A DNA stretch of 64,000 nucleotides from Vitreoscilla filiformis (GTDB lineage: Bacteria > Pseudomonadota > Gammaproteobacteria > Burkholderiales > Burkholderiaceae_C), in the NCBI RefSeq assembly GCF_002222655.1, contig NZ_CP022424.1, forward strand, positions 1-64,000, given 5' to 3'. Below are positions 63,667 to 64,000 of this stretch, piece after piece; position 1 is the first letter of the stretch; the number at the start of each line of letters is the position of its first letter. The notes beneath the pieces are model-generated. The model saw only the letters and a program-made list of their open reading frames with translations. It had not been told where the DNA came from and searched no databases. The translations under genes and the position numbers were made by a program.

Positions 63667-64000
63667 GCGTCGGCCTCCTCAGTCTGGGGTTGCGCCACGG
63701 GCGCGGAGGTTTTCTTCAGGCAGCCGCGAATGCGCTCGCCGCGCACCCGATGCGGGTTCTTCACGATCAACAGCGAGAGGTAACTCACCTTCACACCGCG
63801 CAGCGCGAGCAGCCCTGCCGGGGTGTTGACCACCTGTTCATCCGGCGCGCCACAGCGTTCGATGAAACGGCTGTGGGCCAGCAGGCCTTGGGCGTCCAGC
63901 CAGTCGATCAGCTCACCCAGCAAGGGTTTGACCTTGAGCAGCACCAGGGTGTCGAAGTCTTGCAGCAAGCGTTGCAGGGCGGCCACACCGTAGGCGGCGG
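63663..64000 (-). CDS. cobI: precorrin-2 C20-methyltransferase, C-terminal part
   Basis: Incomplete at the right edge; the visible 112 codons are the C-terminal end. FDTLVLLKVKPLLGELIDWL, FIERCGAPDEQVVN and VSYLSLLIVKNPHR are the typical end of CobI. It begins the second cobalamin block, upstream of cbiG. Confidence 0.88.
   Translation of the reverse strand, partial: AAYGVAALQRLLQDFDTLVLLKVKPLLGELIDWLDAQGLLAHSRFIERCGAPDEQVVNTPAGLLALRGVKVSYLSLLIVKNPHRVRGERIRGCLKKTSAPVAQPQTEEADA

Overview
The window reads as high-GC DNA from a betaproteobacterium, most likely a Burkholderiales member near Comamonadaceae or the Sphaerotilus/Leptothrix group. This is inferred from the gene content: a proteobacterial GshA, an AauRS-regulated glutamate/aspartate uptake locus, TRAP and protocatechuate-type catabolism, a polyhydroxybutyrate depolymerase, a PEP-CTERM protein, an aerobic-type cobalamin locus and C/G-rich intergenic repeats. 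I cannot name the species.

Layout. Bases 1-4.8 kb hold a c-di-GMP signalling protein, gshA and a secreted protein of unknown role. From 5.0 to 13.7 kb lies one functional unit for acidic amino acids: two GltI-type binding proteins, a periplasmic asparaginase/glutaminase, the GltJKL transporter and an AauS/AauR-like two-component system. The kinase reading frame is broken near its N-terminus and also runs past its expected stop. From 13.8 to 20.6 kb there are an ADP-ribosylglycohydrolase with a Crp-type regulator, a divergent TetR gene with a palindromic operator, a PEP-CTERM protein, tRNA-Leu(CAG), a CAP-family secreted protein, a class V aminotransferase and an FAD-linked 2-hydroxyacid dehydrogenase.

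From 20.6 to 26 kb there is a complete plasmid-type replication and partition module: a Rep_3-type initiator, an origin with six iterons and an inverted-repeat operator, parA, parB, and a tyrosine-recombinase-like protein that lacks its catalytic tyrosine. A TetR gene and a large hybrid histidine kinase follow. A second parAB pair, fused translationally to an mgtC-like gene, starts at 30.7 kb. Housekeeping genes (gshA, pgm, aroQ, a tRNA) beside a plasmid-style origin suggest a chromid or an integrated replicon; this is inference. The second parB contains an alternating palindrome that recurs as a terminator-like structure 19 kb away.

From 33.8 to 39.6 kb is a TRAP transporter with quinate/shikimate dehydrogenase, an HPPD-like VOC protein and a TIM-barrel dehydroshikimate dehydratase, predicted to take up quinate/shikimate-like acids and convert them to protocatechuate. 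From 39.6 to 43.2 kb are DUF29, nitronate monooxygenase, aroQ, a putative exported protein and a second CAP protein. The homoprotocatechuate operon hpaG1-hpaG2-hpaE-hpaD runs leftward from 47.1 to 43.2 kb behind a 41-bp palindrome that probably binds HpaR, encoded at 49.3 kb. Three exported proteins lie between operon and regulator. Then come a PHB depolymerase, pgm, a TauE-like permease and glyoxalase I.

The right end (54.7-64 kb) is a leftward cobalamin locus in two blocks: cobC-cbiA-cobU-btuF and cobI-cbiG-cobE/bluB-cobJ-ferredoxin-cobS. They are separated by an AT-rich orphan gene with a possible HEPN fold and a molybdopterin-fold protein. CobE and BluB are fused, and a 162-bp composite repeat sits exactly at the cbiG/cobE junction and supplies codons to both genes.
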